Origin: Leucothrix arctica
Lineage (GTDB): Bacteria; Pseudomonadota; Gammaproteobacteria; Thiotrichales; Thiotrichaceae
Assembly: GCF_003172895.1 (NCBI RefSeq)
Contig: NZ_QGKL01000042.1
Location: 558,001-622,000 of the forward strand
Reading direction: 5' to 3'
DNA length: 64,000 bases
Positions 38,355 to 49,100 of the stretch are shown piece after piece (the first letter of the stretch is position 1; every line of letters begins with the position of its first letter). Below the pieces are notes generated by a model that saw only the letters and a program-made list of their open reading frames with translations, did not search any database and was not told the origin of the DNA. A program made the translations under genes and the position numbers.

Positions 38355-40511
38355 ATGCGTTTATATATCGCAGAGAAAAAAGAAACCGCTGTATCCATCT
38401 CAATTGCGCTGGGCGGCCCGTCCGTGCCAGACGGTATCTGCTTTGATATTGACGACGAGAAGGTGACTTGGTTGTCCGGACACCTATTGCGCTTAAGAAA
38501 GCCCGAAGAGCACAATGAAGATTTCAAACAATGGTCACTAGACTATTTACCCATGGAATGGCCAATAAGCTATACACCACTGGATAATCAGCGTGAGCAT
38601 TTGACTAATATTATTGAATTAGCCCGTTCCGCAGATGAACTGGTTAATGCGGGTGAGCCTGACCCTGAAGGTCAACGCTTAGTGGATGAAGTCATTGAAT
38701 ATGCAAGGTTAGATAAACCTGTGCTGCGTATTTTGATTAATGATAATAACCCTGCAGCTATCCTACGCGCCTCTTTAAGCATGCGTAGCAATAACCATTA
38801 TCGTGGTATGTCGCTGTCAGCCTTGGCTCGTGCAGTGTGTGATCAGCATTATGGTTTCAACTTAACCCGCGCTTATACATTACTAGCACGTAAGCAGGGC
38901 TATGTGGGTGTGTTATCGGTTGGACGAGTGCAAACACCAATACTGGGACTCATCGTCGCACGCGATAAACGACATGACGAATACCGGCCTTATACCTATC
39001 AAACGATACAAGCCACGATTGAGGTTGAAGGAAAGCAAATAGTCGCTCACTACTTGCCTGAACCCGGTGACTTAGTTGACCCGTTACAGCGCCTGATTGA
39101 CCCAGCATTTGCTGACCAGATAGTGGCTGAAACCACGAACACCCTAGTAAAAATTGAGTCGGTTGATATAAAAGAACAGAAGGTATCTCCACCATTACCT
39201 CATAGCTTGCTGAGTTTACAAGCCGAAGCGGCCGAGAAATATGGCTATTCACCAAGGCAGGTATTGGATACCACTCAGCGACTTCGTGATGCGCATAAAG
39301 CAATTACCTACAGTCGTAGTGACTGTCGCTACTTAAGTGACGAGCGTTTTAGAGAAGCAACGATACTGATTGAAAAGCTCACAGCTAATTTCCCAGAAGC
39401 TGAGAGTTGTGACAGCCACCATAAAAGTGCTGCATTTGATTCTAAAAAAGTGGGTGCGCATCATGCGATTATCCCAACGGCTAGCGTGCCTGACTTAGCG
39501 GAACTGAGCGAGCAGGAGCAACGGATTTACCGACTCATCACCATGTCTTATTTGGCACAGTTTTATCCTGAAGAGCGCGTTCGTGTAACATGCATGTTGT
39601 TTAAGATTGCTGGTCATACCTTTGAAGCTAAAGGTAAAGTGAATGTTGATGCCGGTTGGCGTGCAGTTATGGATGGCGATGAAAGCACTCATGCACTGGA
39701 TGGTATTGCGAAGGACAGTTTTGAATTAATTACCCACTATGATCATGCCAAGCTGTTAAATACTACTGTTATCAATAAACAAACAGTGCCGCCAGACCGT
39801 TACACCATGAAAACGTTATTACTTGATCTGACACGAATTGCTAACTACGTGACTGATCCGGCGATCAAACGCTTATTGCTTGAGAAAGATGCAGACCAAC
39901 AAGGCGAGTCTGTGGGTATCGGGACGCCCGGAACACGTCATGGACATATTGAAACACTATTTTCCCGAGACTATATTGAGCAGTGCGATGGTCATGTTAC
40001 GAGCACTAGTATTGGCCGTGAGTTCCATGACGCACTACCACCATTTGCGGTTAAACCTGATTTAACGGCGCTATGGCATGAAAAACAGCGGCGTATTGAG
40101 TCTGGGTTGATGGACTATCAAGACTTAATTGGTGAGGTAAATGTGATCATCGCGGATGAGATTGAGCGAGTGAAAGTGCAGGGCATGGATTTGCATGTTA
40201 GCTCGGTGGCTTGCCCTGTTTGTAACAAAGGCCATTTAAGACTTCGCCAAAATCAACAAAAAGTACCATTTTGGGGTTGCTCAGAGTTTCCGACATGTAA
40301 GGCGACGTTTTCTGATGTAAAAGGGAAACCAGCGCTGGAAGATACTAAAGCGATTGTTTCAACAGAACACTGTTGTCCGAAGTGTGACTCTGGCTTGATT
40401 CGTCGGCCAGCTAAAAAAGAGGGTGTTTTTTGGTGGGGCTGTAGCAAATACCCAAGTTGTGATTATCGGGCATTTGATCGCGAAGGTGTGCCTAGCTCAA
40501 ATGAGGAATGA
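38355..40511 (+). CDS. topB: DNA topoisomerase III, divergent Toprim motif, with C-terminal zinc fingers
   Basis: The 718-residue type IA topoisomerase keeps MRLYIAEK, the LSVGRVQTPILGLIVARD segment and the active-site tyrosine in ITYSRSDCRYLS. The Toprim acidic motif, normally DPDREG, reads EPDPEG here (in AGEPDPEGQRLVDEV), replacing the first metal-binding Asp by Glu and Arg by Pro. The region matching GLGTEATRAGI is extended to GIGTPGTRHGHI after an insertion. Two CxxC..CxxxxxC zinc fingers end the protein (CPVCNKGHLRLRQ..CSEFPTC and CPKCDSGLIRRP..CSKYPSC), unlike E. coli TopB. The start with AAGGAT upstream is the second of two ATG codons. Activity may be altered. Confidence 0.85.
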   Translation: MRLYIAEKKETAVSISIALGGPSVPDGICFDIDDEKVTWLSGHLLRLRKPEEHNEDFKQWSLDYLPMEWPISYTPLDNQREHLTNIIELARSADELVNAGEPDPEGQRLVDEVIEYARLDKPVLRILINDNNPAAILRASLSMRSNNHYRGMSLSALARAVCDQHYGFNLTRAYTLLARKQGYVGVLSVGRVQTPILGLIVARDKRHDEYRPYTYQTIQATIEVEGKQIVAHYLPEPGDLVDPLQRLIDPAFADQIVAETTNTLVKIESVDIKEQKVSPPLPHSLLSLQAEAAEKYGYSPRQVLDTTQRLRDAHKAITYSRSDCRYLSDERFREATILIEKLTANFPEAESCDSHHKSAAFDSKKVGAHHAIIPTASVPDLAELSEQEQRIYRLITMSYLAQFYPEERVRVTCMLFKIAGHTFEAKGKVNVDAGWRAVMDGDESTHALDGIAKDSFELITHYDHAKLLNTTVINKQTVPPDRYTMKTLLLDLTRIANYVTDPAIKRLLLEKDADQQGESVGIGTPGTRHGHIETLFSRDYIEQCDGHVTSTSIGREFHDALPPFAVKPDLTALWHEKQRRIESGLMDYQDLIGEVNVIIADEIERVKVQGMDLHVSSVACPVCNKGHLRLRQNQQKVPFWGCSEFPTCKATFSDVKGKPALEDTKAIVSTEHCCPKCDSGLIRRPAKKEGVFWWGCSKYPSCDYRAFDREGVPSSNEE

Positions 40512-40633
40512 TGTTCTAAAATCTGATGCCTCATTGCTATATCGGTAATGTCTGCAACTTTATAGGGCCTTTTGAGTCTGAATAGACAGATCTACCGATA
40601 TTATTCGGTGATTGCCATTGCACGGAGGCCGCA

Positions 40634-40738
40634 ATGTTCTTACTGATGACGGCAATGATAGTACTGTTCTTTCTTTGGATATTTTATAAAGCAGCAGTAG
40701 AGGTATTCAGCAGCTACGAAAAAAACTTTAAAGATTAA
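40634..40738 (+). CDS. 34-residue single-pass membrane peptide
   Basis: Found by hand: a peptide beginning MFLLMTAMIVLFFLWIFYKA and ending FSSYEKNFKD, one transmembrane helix with a charged cytosolic or periplasmic tail. A strong GGAGG stands 8 bases before the ATG, which is the main reason to believe it. No family is recognised. It lies after topB and before a minus-strand exported protein. Confidence 0.5.
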   Translation: MFLLMTAMIVLFFLWIFYKAAVEVFSSYEKNFKD

Positions 40739-40785
40739 GCGAGCAAATGAAGTAATAGGTCGCTTATGACCGTGAAAGTAGGTGA

Positions 40786-41280
40786 CTACCAATCAATCGT
40801 GAAAGTCATGTAATAACTTTCTTGATTATCTAATGGGAATAGAAGTCGGTAGTTATGACCTGACGGTGCAGTGTAGTCTGTCTGACGAATTTGAGTGTTG
40901 CGGTTATTCAGCGCCACATCGTCAAAAGAACTTCGACTTGTCTCAGTTAACTCAAACTCTTTGATTAAGTAGGTATTGAGTTCAGCGTGAGTAAAAAGTG
41001 ACTTACCATTACGCTTGATCAAAACATCTGCCGTACAATCGTAGTTTTGTGGAGTGACTGCATAATCAACTGTGCCTATAACGATCTCATAAGCATCTTG
41101 AAACTCAGGGTTGCGAGTATGGCCATCTTTTTCTAGTAGCGCACCGGCAGCACTGTGATCATTTTTGAAATCAAAACAGTATTTATCAAAGATATTAGCA
41201 AAGTCATTTAGATGAGAGTTTTGTGCAGCTGAGGCATGGAATGACATCAAAATTAATGCCGAAACATAAAAAACTTTCAT
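40786..41280 (-). CDS. exported protein of unknown function
   Basis: A 164-residue protein with a signal peptide (MKVFYVSALILMSFHASAAQ, cleavage after ASA). The mature part has two cysteines (about positions 34 and 78), suggesting a disulfide in the periplasm, and ends LDNQESYYMTFTIDW. Nothing in it matches a family I know. The start was taken at the ATG rather than the GTG one codon earlier. Confidence 0.6.
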   Translation of the reverse strand: MKVFYVSALILMSFHASAAQNSHLNDFANIFDKYCFDFKNDHSAAGALLEKDGHTRNPEFQDAYEIVIGTVDYAVTPQNYDCTADVLIKRNGKSLFTHAELNTYLIKEFELTETSRSSFDDVALNNRNTQIRQTDYTAPSGHNYRLLFPLDNQESYYMTFTIDW

Positions 41281-41518
41281 CACCAGGAGATCCTAAAGTA
41301 CGGGGCTATTCTGCAAGAGGCATACAGCGTATTGTATCGATAAATAACAGAATATGCATCCTGTTTACGGTTGTTAGATATTGCAATAATTTATCAGTTA
41401 GTTCGGTTTCCACTAATATAGTTCAATTTTCCCTCAAAATATTGGCTATAAAGTAGCGGTAAGGTTACTAAGCCACTGTATCTTAGCAAGATTGCCATAA
41501 AAAAAACTAATCACAATT

Positions 41519-42091
41519 TTAAACTGCAACTAAAGTATTTTCTAAGACACCGATACCTTCAACTTTACACGTAACAACATCACCAGCCTTTAAATATTCT
41601 GCAGGCGTTCGGGCAAAGCCGACACCATCGGGGGTTCCTGTTGCAATCACAATCGTGTAACCGAAAATATGCTCATGTACTTTGTCTACAGGGATTTTTT
41701 TACCCGTCTTTCCAATGATGATTGCTAACTCGACTTCCCAGTCCAATTGCTCACTGACTTCAGGATCATCGGGAATTGCAGCGTCAGGACCAATCACTGA
41801 TGTATTCGCCTTGGTGAAGACAATTGGCGCTTTTGGTTTACGTGCCGTGCGGCCAGCAGCCGAAGCGGCTTCGGCGATATGGTCAAAGTAATTAAGACCC
41901 ATGCAAATGACATTTTTATTAGGTCGAGGAATTGGCGCTAGCAGTTGAATTTGGTCTCTACTGACTCGAATATCTTTAGATAGATCAACTGATGCAAGTA
42001 GTTCTTCACGAGAAGGGTGCGCTATAAGCAACTGCATACTTTGCCAATGTTCAGACGCTAAGGGGTCTGACAATACCGGTAAGTAATATTG
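41519..42091 (-). pseudogene. fumarylacetoacetate hydrolase-family gene, decayed
   Basis: The frame encodes matched pieces of a fumarylpyruvate/FAA hydrolase (family length about 280). VICMGLNYFDHIAEA and EVELAIIIGKTGKKIP are present, then HEHIFGYT jumps straight to IVIATGTPDGVGFARTPAEY. About 75 residues containing most of the active-site region are missing. The N-terminus lacks an ATG: the longest frame can only begin with a TTG and is bounded by a stop at 42092. It is therefore a truncated and internally deleted pseudogene, unless it has acquired another role. Confidence 0.8.
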
Positions 42092-42331
42092 CTATTCACT
42101 CTCGATAAAGACAGCGGTGCTATGCTTATAAATACAACTACCCAAATTCATACGTAAATTCCTATAGCGTTATTTGATTACTTTTAAGGCAGCATATCAG
42201 TGTTACGCTCCCAGTTAACTTATATGTATAGAGTTTATAGTATTAACTGGGCTATTTTAACCTTAAGCTTGAACCCTACAGTCACTACGGCAACTAATAT
42301 AATCAAAACCAATTAGAAAAAAGGACATGCA

Positions 42332-42895
42332 ATGAAACTTAAACAAAGCCTCGTATTAAGCCTCGCAGTAATACTGACTACACCACTTATCGCAGCAGAC
42401 AATAGCGGTATTAAAAATACGACTTTGTTTCATCAGTTGAGCCTAGCATCTGCACTTGAAGCAGCCCAAAGTAGCATCGCAGAATGTAGAAAGGACACGC
42501 AAAATGTGAGCGCTACTGTCGTAGACAGAAATGGCCTCACTCAAGTTATTTTAAGAGATACTAATGCTAGTGCTATCTCATCTGAACTAAGTCGTAAAAA
42601 AGCGTATACCGCTGCTAACTTTCAAAAGAACACAACTCAACTAGCAGACCTTTCTGATACTGCAGTAGGGCGGAGCCATGGCGTACTTATGTCAGCAGGT
42701 GGTGTGTTGATTACTGTCAATGACATTATCTATGGTGCTGTCGGTGTGAGTGGGTCAAGTACAGGTGCTAAAGATGACTTATGTGCAAAAGCTGGCGCCC
42801 AGGTAGTAATTGACGCCATTATTGCTGATAAAGAGCAAGCAGTCGCTTTAGAAGAAGCGAAAGCTGAAGTGCCTGAAGTTAAAAGTAAGGACTAG
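42332..42895 (+). CDS. GlcG/HbpS-type exported heme-binding-like protein
   Basis: A 187-residue protein with a signal peptide (MKLKQSLVLSLAVILTTPLI, cleavage near AA-DNS) and the GlcG/HbpS fold: SLASALEAAQSSIAECRKDT, VSATVVDRNGLTQVILRDTN, ELSRKKAYTAANFQKN, and a glycine-rich GGVLITVNDIIYGAVGVSGS. The family includes HbpS, a haem-degrading sensor partner in Streptomyces, and GlcG of glycolate operons. Here it is free-standing and secreted. An acidic C-terminal tail (EEAKAEVPEVKSKD) is unusual. Confidence 0.8.
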   Translation: MKLKQSLVLSLAVILTTPLIAADNSGIKNTTLFHQLSLASALEAAQSSIAECRKDTQNVSATVVDRNGLTQVILRDTNASAISSELSRKKAYTAANFQKNTTQLADLSDTAVGRSHGVLMSAGGVLITVNDIIYGAVGVSGSSTGAKDDLCAKAGAQVVIDAIIADKEQAVALEEAKAEVPEVKSKD

Positions 42896-43308
42896 CGCCC
42901 TAACTCATTGATACTTCTGCTAGACGATCTAGCTGACCGACTTTGATCATCTCTGGATGACAATTTCTTTGCGGTCTTAGCAGAAGTACTTATACTGTTT
43001 CTTGATAAGCGATTTATATTCTTTCGTGATATCTCAAGCTTAGCAAATAAAACACTCAGCTCTTCAGAACTGATGACCCCATCTACTTTCATACTTTGCT
43101 CAAGCTTTTTAATGTCTTGTTGCTCGCGTGTTAATTTCTTTACTTCCCTAGGCGTTAATTTTCCAAGATTGCTGCCCTGTACTATCGACTTAGCTTGCTT
43201 TCCTTGGATGGACATAACACCCTCAACTGAAGCATAGCTGGCTTGTACACTCATCAAGCCAATTAAAACGGCACCTAACATAACGGGTCTTAGTTTATTG
43301 TTATTCAT
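42892..43308 (-). CDS. exported Ser/Arg/Lys-rich protein of unknown function
   Basis: A 138-residue product with a signal peptide (MNNNKLRPVMLGAVLIGLMS, cleavage near ASYA-SVE). It then has a helical charged region (LTPREVKKLTREQQDIKKLE, MKVDGVISSEELSVLFAKLE), reminiscent of small EF-hand-like DUF proteins, and a C-terminal Ser/Arg-rich tail. The gene converges on the GlcG-like gene, with their ends overlapping by 4 bp. No function can be assigned. Confidence 0.6.
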   Translation of the reverse strand: MNNNKLRPVMLGAVLIGLMSVQASYASVEGVMSIQGKQAKSIVQGSNLGKLTPREVKKLTREQQDIKKLEQSMKVDGVISSEELSVLFAKLEISRKNINRLSRNSISTSAKTAKKLSSRDDQSRSARSSSRSINELGR

Positions 43309-43445
43309 TTCTTCCCCAAGTGGATAAATTTAGACAAAAATCATTATTCACAGGGTTAGATGAAATAATAACCATTTCGGTTCAATTTCTTTATTGTTTA
43401 TTTTTAGCACATTTAATTTTATTGCAGTTATGTAAATATTAAATG

Positions 43446-43481
43446 CAAAAAAAACGGCATATCCATGACAGATACACCGTT
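43446..43481 (-). terminator. rho-independent terminator of the Gln/Arg-rich exported protein gene
   Basis: On the minus strand an 11-bp stem (AACGGTGTATC paired with GATATGCCGTT, with G-U pairs) is followed by eight U. It stands 33 bp past the stop at 43514. Confidence 0.85.
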
Positions 43482-43513
43482 ATTAACCATTAAGATAAAA
43501 TTAAATTAGGCAA

Positions 43514-44314
43514 TTACTTATGCGTGTTGTAATAAACAGCCTTACCAGAGTGACCTTTCTGATGGTTATTACCACCATTGATATGGCGACTTCCATTACT
43601 ACGGTGAGCTTGAGGCGCATAACGATACGCAGCACGTGCATTACCATTTGAACGGAACTGTCTGTTTTGTGCATTCATGCGGTTATTGTGACGACCTGAG
43701 TTATAGGTATTCACATGACGCTGCTGAACACGCGCTGCAGGCTGGTGATAATGTCTATTTGAGCCACTTGATAACTGAACTGATACATACGACGTAGCAG
43801 GTCTATAAACTCTAGTTGGTGCTGGTGCACGGTAAACTGGCTGCTGTACATAAACAACAGGAGCAGGCGCTACGTAACGCACCGTTTGAACAGGCGTACG
43901 ATACACAGGCTTACTAACTACTTGTCTTCTTTGAGCTGTTGCACGCTGTGACGCGATAAGTGCTGCCTTTTGACGTGCTGCTTGAGCACGTTGAGCTGCA
44001 ACACGCTGCTGCTGAATAACTGCATTTTTTCTAGCTTGTGCTTGCTTCTGTTGCGCAAGCGCTTGGGCACGTCGCTGCTGTGTAATTCGCTGCTGGTTAG
44101 CAAGTGCCTTTTGTTGACGCGCTCTTTGAGCCTGCACATGCTTTTGGTTATTTTGCTGACTTACTTGAATACGAGGCACTGTATACGCTTGGTTGTGAGA
44201 GTGGCTCTGTATTAGCTGGGGATTATTTGGCGCACACAGTACATGGCTATGAGCTTGAGTCGTTGCCAGCAAAGCAATCGTACTAATGCTTAATAAACTG
44301 AGGGGCTTAATCAT
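43514..44314 (-). CDS. exported Gln/Arg/Ala-rich low-complexity protein
   Basis: A 266-residue protein: a signal peptide (MIKPLSLLSISTIALLATTQ, cleavage near HSH), then a region of about 100 residues rich in Gln, Arg, Lys and Ala (QKHVQAQRARQQKALANQQR), then a Pro/Val/Tyr-rich stretch (APAPVVYVQQPVYRAPAP), and an Asn/His/Arg/Gly-rich C-terminus. It is highly basic. The composition points to an extended surface or envelope-associated protein; no family is recognised. The start at MIKPLS is chosen by the signal peptide, with AGGAAG upstream. Confidence 0.6.
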   Translation of the reverse strand: MIKPLSLLSISTIALLATTQAHSHVLCAPNNPQLIQSHSHNQAYTVPRIQVSQQNNQKHVQAQRARQQKALANQQRITQQRRAQALAQQKQAQARKNAVIQQQRVAAQRAQAARQKAALIASQRATAQRRQVVSKPVYRTPVQTVRYVAPAPVVYVQQPVYRAPAPTRVYRPATSYVSVQLSSGSNRHYHQPAARVQQRHVNTYNSGRHNNRMNAQNRQFRSNGNARAAYRYAPQAHRSNGSRHINGGNNHQKGHSGKAVYYNTHK

Positions 44315-44515
44315 TTTATTACTTCCTAATTGATTCGTTTTTTTTGGAATAAAAACGCAGCACATCCTGTGCTACTAAGCGTTGAGACGGCTATCTTAAG
44401 GATAAGTTCTGATTTCCGCAAATATATTCTAAGTATTTGAAACAATTAACTAAAAATGTTTTTCATCTGCTTTTTAGTACCGCTTATCGGCAACATTTGA
44501 ACCTGATTCAGCACC

Positions 44516-45277
44516 TTAAAAAATAGGTAAAACCAAGTCACTTTTAACAGGTTGCCAACGAGAGAGATCCACAGATGTATCAAAAACCCAGTCAGCCCCC
44601 TTAGGATGAACTGATGTTTTTAATATTTTCAAATAATCTTTTCTGGGAATATTAGTAGCACCAAGGCTGACTAAGTGCGGGTTTTCAATTTGGCAGTCTA
44701 TTAGACGATAACCAACATGCTGGGCATACCAAGCAAGTGCTACAAACGCAATTTTTGACGTATCGCGCTCAGTACTAAACATAGACTCACCACTAAACAC
44801 ACCATTACTACTGATACCGTAAAGCCCACCCACAAGCTCATCATGCGCGTTGTAGACTTCTACAGAGTGAGCAACACCTATCTTATGCAAGCGATAGTAA
44901 GCATTTTGCATTTCAGGAGAAATCCACGTGTCTTCACTATAAGAACGTGGCGCAGCACAAGCCTCTATAACACCTTGGAAATCTCTATCAAAAGCAATGG
45001 TGTAACCTTTATTTCTAATCGTCTTTCTCAAGCTTCTTGAAAACGAAATGTTTTCTGGAAATAGGACTGAACGAGTATCAGGATTCCACCAAAAGATAGG
45101 TTCATCTTCATTAAACCAAGGGAATATACCAGCATGATAAGCATTAATTAAGCGAGTAGGGGACAAGTCCCCACCAATAGCAATAAGGCCATTGGGCTCA
45201 TCCCACGCCATTTCTGGCGGAGGAAATGCCTCATCGATCGCATTAGGTTCTAAGTAAGTTAGTTCCGAATTAGACAT
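44516..45277 (-). CDS. aat: leucyl/phenylalanyl-tRNA--protein transferase
   Basis: The 253-residue enzyme has the conserved start EAFPPPEMAWDEPNGLIAIG, GDLSPTRLINAYHAGIFPWF and IFWWNPDTRSVL, then GLYGISSNGVFSGESMFST and the LIDCQIENPHLVSLGA region. It adds Leu or Phe to N-terminal Arg or Lys as part of the N-end rule that feeds ClpAP. It is cotranscribed with trxB, 12 bp upstream; the trxB, aat and ftsK/lolA neighbourhood is also seen in E. coli. Confidence 0.96.
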   Translation of the reverse strand: MSNSELTYLEPNAIDEAFPPPEMAWDEPNGLIAIGGDLSPTRLINAYHAGIFPWFNEDEPIFWWNPDTRSVLFPENISFSRSLRKTIRNKGYTIAFDRDFQGVIEACAAPRSYSEDTWISPEMQNAYYRLHKIGVAHSVEVYNAHDELVGGLYGISSNGVFSGESMFSTERDTSKIAFVALAWYAQHVGYRLIDCQIENPHLVSLGATNIPRKDYLKILKTSVHPKGADWVFDTSVDLSRWQPVKSDLVLPIF

Positions 45278-45289
45278 TGGATTATTCGG

Positions 45290-46312
<1,023 letters not shown>

Positions 46313-46468
46313 TCACGGGTATAATAAATGTTCTTTTTCTTGCCTCAAACCTTTATAATCACCTGTCAACAGGGGCGTGACATGGCTTAATAATTACAAT
46401 TAGTAGCCATTTTTCATACATTATAATAATTATATCCCGTTCGGGAAGTGAACTTCATGGAGTAGGTT

Positions 46469-49093
46469 TTGGCAGACAACGGATTTGGAAATAAGCTTAA
46501 TGCAAAAAAAATAGTAAGCTTGCAGCAAACCAGTATTTTATTTTTCTCATGTTTAAGCGCAGTCATACTGCTGGCACTAGTATCATTTAATCCACAAGAT
46601 CCCAGCTTTATACAATTTGATAGCGACGCTATTATTCAAAACAAAGCAGGCCCTGCTGGCGCCTATTTAGCAAGTATCCTCATTGGGTTTTTAGGTTACT
46701 TAGCTTATCTCATACCGTTAGCCTTACTATATGTAGGCTTTTTCTTATTTAGACCAATGCCTAGACAAGGTGGTTTAAATACTTGGTTAACTGTAACGGG
46801 TGTATTTTTAGCACTGTTCTGCGGTTGTGGCCTAGTGACACTACTATGGCCAGAGAGTAGCCTAACTTTTAAAGCAGGTGGCTTACTCGGCTTGATGATG
46901 GCTAAGGCAATGGTCGCGGTACTCGGTGACTTTGGTTCTACCGTAGCGCTATTTTGCGGTTTCTTTGCGGGCCTTACCCTAATACTGGATATATCTTGGT
47001 TAAAGGTTGTCGACAAAGTAGGGGAATGGGCACTTTGGTTATTTGAAAAGGTTATGGGCGACCCAGACGACCTATCTGAAGGTAAGAAAGAAAGTAGGCT
47101 CAAAATGCCTAAGATGCCTAAAATAAGTTTACCTAAGAAGAAAGCTAAAGAAGAAGTAGCAGCTGTAAGTAGCGCCTCTTCAGCGCCAAAAGCTCAACCA
47201 CCTGCAAAAACTGAAACAAAAGCAAAAAAGCTATCTATCGCAGCAGCGGCTGCAGTAGCCGGCGTCGGTGCATTAGTCTCACGTAAGGGCGCTGCGAAAG
47301 CAGAGCCAGAAGAGCTTGTGATTAATATAGACGAGATGGATGAACTGGACGAACTAGATGAAATCCCAACTATTCGTGAAGTTGTTAAGACTCAAGCAGA
47401 GCCATTAAGCGCTCCACCAGTCAAAATCACTAGACCCGCACCTATTGCTCCAGCTCAAGCACCCGCTGCTGTAGAGGATGATTTTGACGATGAGGAAGAA
47501 TACTTAAGCCCAGTCGCACTTCCAAAGCAAAAGCCCGCTGCACCTAAAAAAGTAAGCGCACCAGCTACTGCTAACAAAAGACCACCAACGGAAAAGCTAG
47601 GACTAGTTCCTCCTTTAGACCTTTTAGAGCCAGCACCCGCGAATCAAGACAAATTCTCTGAAGAACAGTTAAATGATCTAGCCAATAGCATTCAAACAAC
47701 ACTGGCTGATTACGGCATCAATGGTGTTGAAGTTGTTGACCGGTTCCCTGGCCCTGTTGTTACACGTTTCGAAATCGACCTACCACCGGGTACAAAAGTA
47801 AGTCGTATTTCAGGGTTGAGCAAAGATATTGCTCGTAGTATGCGTGTTCCTAGTATTCGTATCGTTGAAGTCATTCCGGGTAAAACAACCATTGGTATCG
47901 AAATACCCAATGATACCCGTGAGCTTGTCGCGATTAGTGAAATTTTGAATGCTCCGATTTTCCAGCAATCAAAGTCACCACTCACTATTGCAATGGGTAA
48001 GACAATCGCGGGTAACCCTGCCATTGCTGACCTTGCGAAAATGCCTCATGTGTTGGTAGCGGGTACAACCGGTTCTGGTAAATCAGTTGCGGTTAACGCA
48101 ATGATTATGAGTCTGCTTTACAAGTCGACGCCTGAGCAAGTTAAGCTTATTTTGATTGACCCTAAAATGCTTGAGCTAAGTATTTATGAGGGCATCCCTC
48201 ACCTCTTAACCTCTGTTGTTACTGACATGAAAGATGCAGCGAATGCATTACGCTGGTGTGTGGGTGAAATGGAACGTCGTTATGCCGCTATGTCGTACAT
48301 GAAAGTGCGTAACATTGCTGGATACAATCAGAAGGTCCAGGAAGCCATTGATCGTGGTGAGCCAATTACTGATCCTAGCTTTGACCCTACTAAGCATGTA
48401 GATGTGCAGCCTTCGATTCTTGAGCCTTACCCGTATATCGTTGTTGTCATCGATGAGTTCGCTGACATGATTATGGTAGTCGGTAAGAAGGTAGAAGAGT
48501 TGATTGCTCGATTAGCTCAGAAGGCACGTGCATCAGGTATTCACTTAATCCTTGCGACACAGCGTCCTTCTGTAGATGTTATTACTGGTTTGATCAAAGC
48601 TAACATTCCATCTCGAATCGCCTTCCAAGTATCCACTAGAATTGATTCACGAACCATTCTTGACCAAGGTGGTGCTGAGCAGCTACTTGGTAATGGTGAT
48701 ATGTTGTACATGCCTCCTGGTACAGGTTTACCTCAGCGTATACATGGAGCATTTGTAAGTGACGAAGAAGTTGAAGTCACTGTAAACTACCTCAAAGAAA
48801 ATGGGGAACCCAAGTATCTGGATGATGTCCTACAGGATACTGGCGGTGCGAGTGCGCCCATCCCCGGATTAGAACCATTAGCGGACTCCGAGGGTGATGC
48901 GCTGTATGACCAAGGTGTTAGTATTGTGACGGAGTCACGACGAGCATCGATTTCATACTTGCAACGCCGCCTTAAGATTGGTTACAACCGCGCAGCCTCA
49001 ATGATTGAGGATATGGAAAAAGCCGGTGTTGTTAGTGAAACGCAATCCAATGGAACACGCGAAGTACTAGCTCCACCACCTGTGAAAGACTGA
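46469..49093 (+). CDS. ftsK: DNA translocase FtsK
   Basis: The 874-residue protein has an N-terminal domain of about four helices (residues 20-180; [20 protein letters not shown] and onward). A variable acidic and Pro/Ala-rich linker (about 200-400) follows, then the motor: Walker A GTTGSGKS at 532-539, Walker [14 protein letters not shown], and [20 protein letters not shown]. The C-terminal gamma winged-helix ([20 protein letters not shown]) binds KOPS-like sites. It pumps chromosome DNA at the division septum to help XerCD resolve dimers. It probably starts at TTG (46469), with GGAG 8 bases upstream; no ATG fits better. Confidence 0.95.
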   Translation: MADNGFGNKLNAKKIVSLQQTSILFFSCLSAVILLALVSFNPQDPSFIQFDSDAIIQNKAGPAGAYLASILIGFLGYLAYLIPLALLYVGFFLFRPMPRQGGLNTWLTVTGVFLALFCGCGLVTLLWPESSLTFKAGGLLGLMMAKAMVAVLGDFGSTVALFCGFFAGLTLILDISWLKVVDKVGEWALWLFEKVMGDPDDLSEGKKESRLKMPKMPKISLPKKKAKEEVAAVSSASSAPKAQPPAKTETKAKKLSIAAAAAVAGVGALVSRKGAAKAEPEELVINIDEMDELDELDEIPTIREVVKTQAEPLSAPPVKITRPAPIAPAQAPAAVEDDFDDEEEYLSPVALPKQKPAAPKKVSAPATANKRPPTEKLGLVPPLDLLEPAPANQDKFSEEQLNDLANSIQTTLADYGINGVEVVDRFPGPVVTRFEIDLPPGTKVSRISGLSKDIARSMRVPSIRIVEVIPGKTTIGIEIPNDTRELVAISEILNAPIFQQSKSPLTIAMGKTIAGNPAIADLAKMPHVLVAGTTGSGKSVAVNAMIMSLLYKSTPEQVKLILIDPKMLELSIYEGIPHLLTSVVTDMKDAANALRWCVGEMERRYAAMSYMKVRNIAGYNQKVQEAIDRGEPITDPSFDPTKHVDVQPSILEPYPYIVVVIDEFADMIMVVGKKVEELIARLAQKARASGIHLILATQRPSVDVITGLIKANIPSRIAFQVSTRIDSRTILDQGGAEQLLGNGDMLYMPPGTGLPQRIHGAFVSDEEVEVTVNYLKENGEPKYLDDVLQDTGGASAPIPGLEPLADSEGDALYDQGVSIVTESRRASISYLQRRLKIGYNRAASMIEDMEKAGVVSETQSNGTREVLAPPPVKD

Positions 49094-49100
49094 GGAATAC

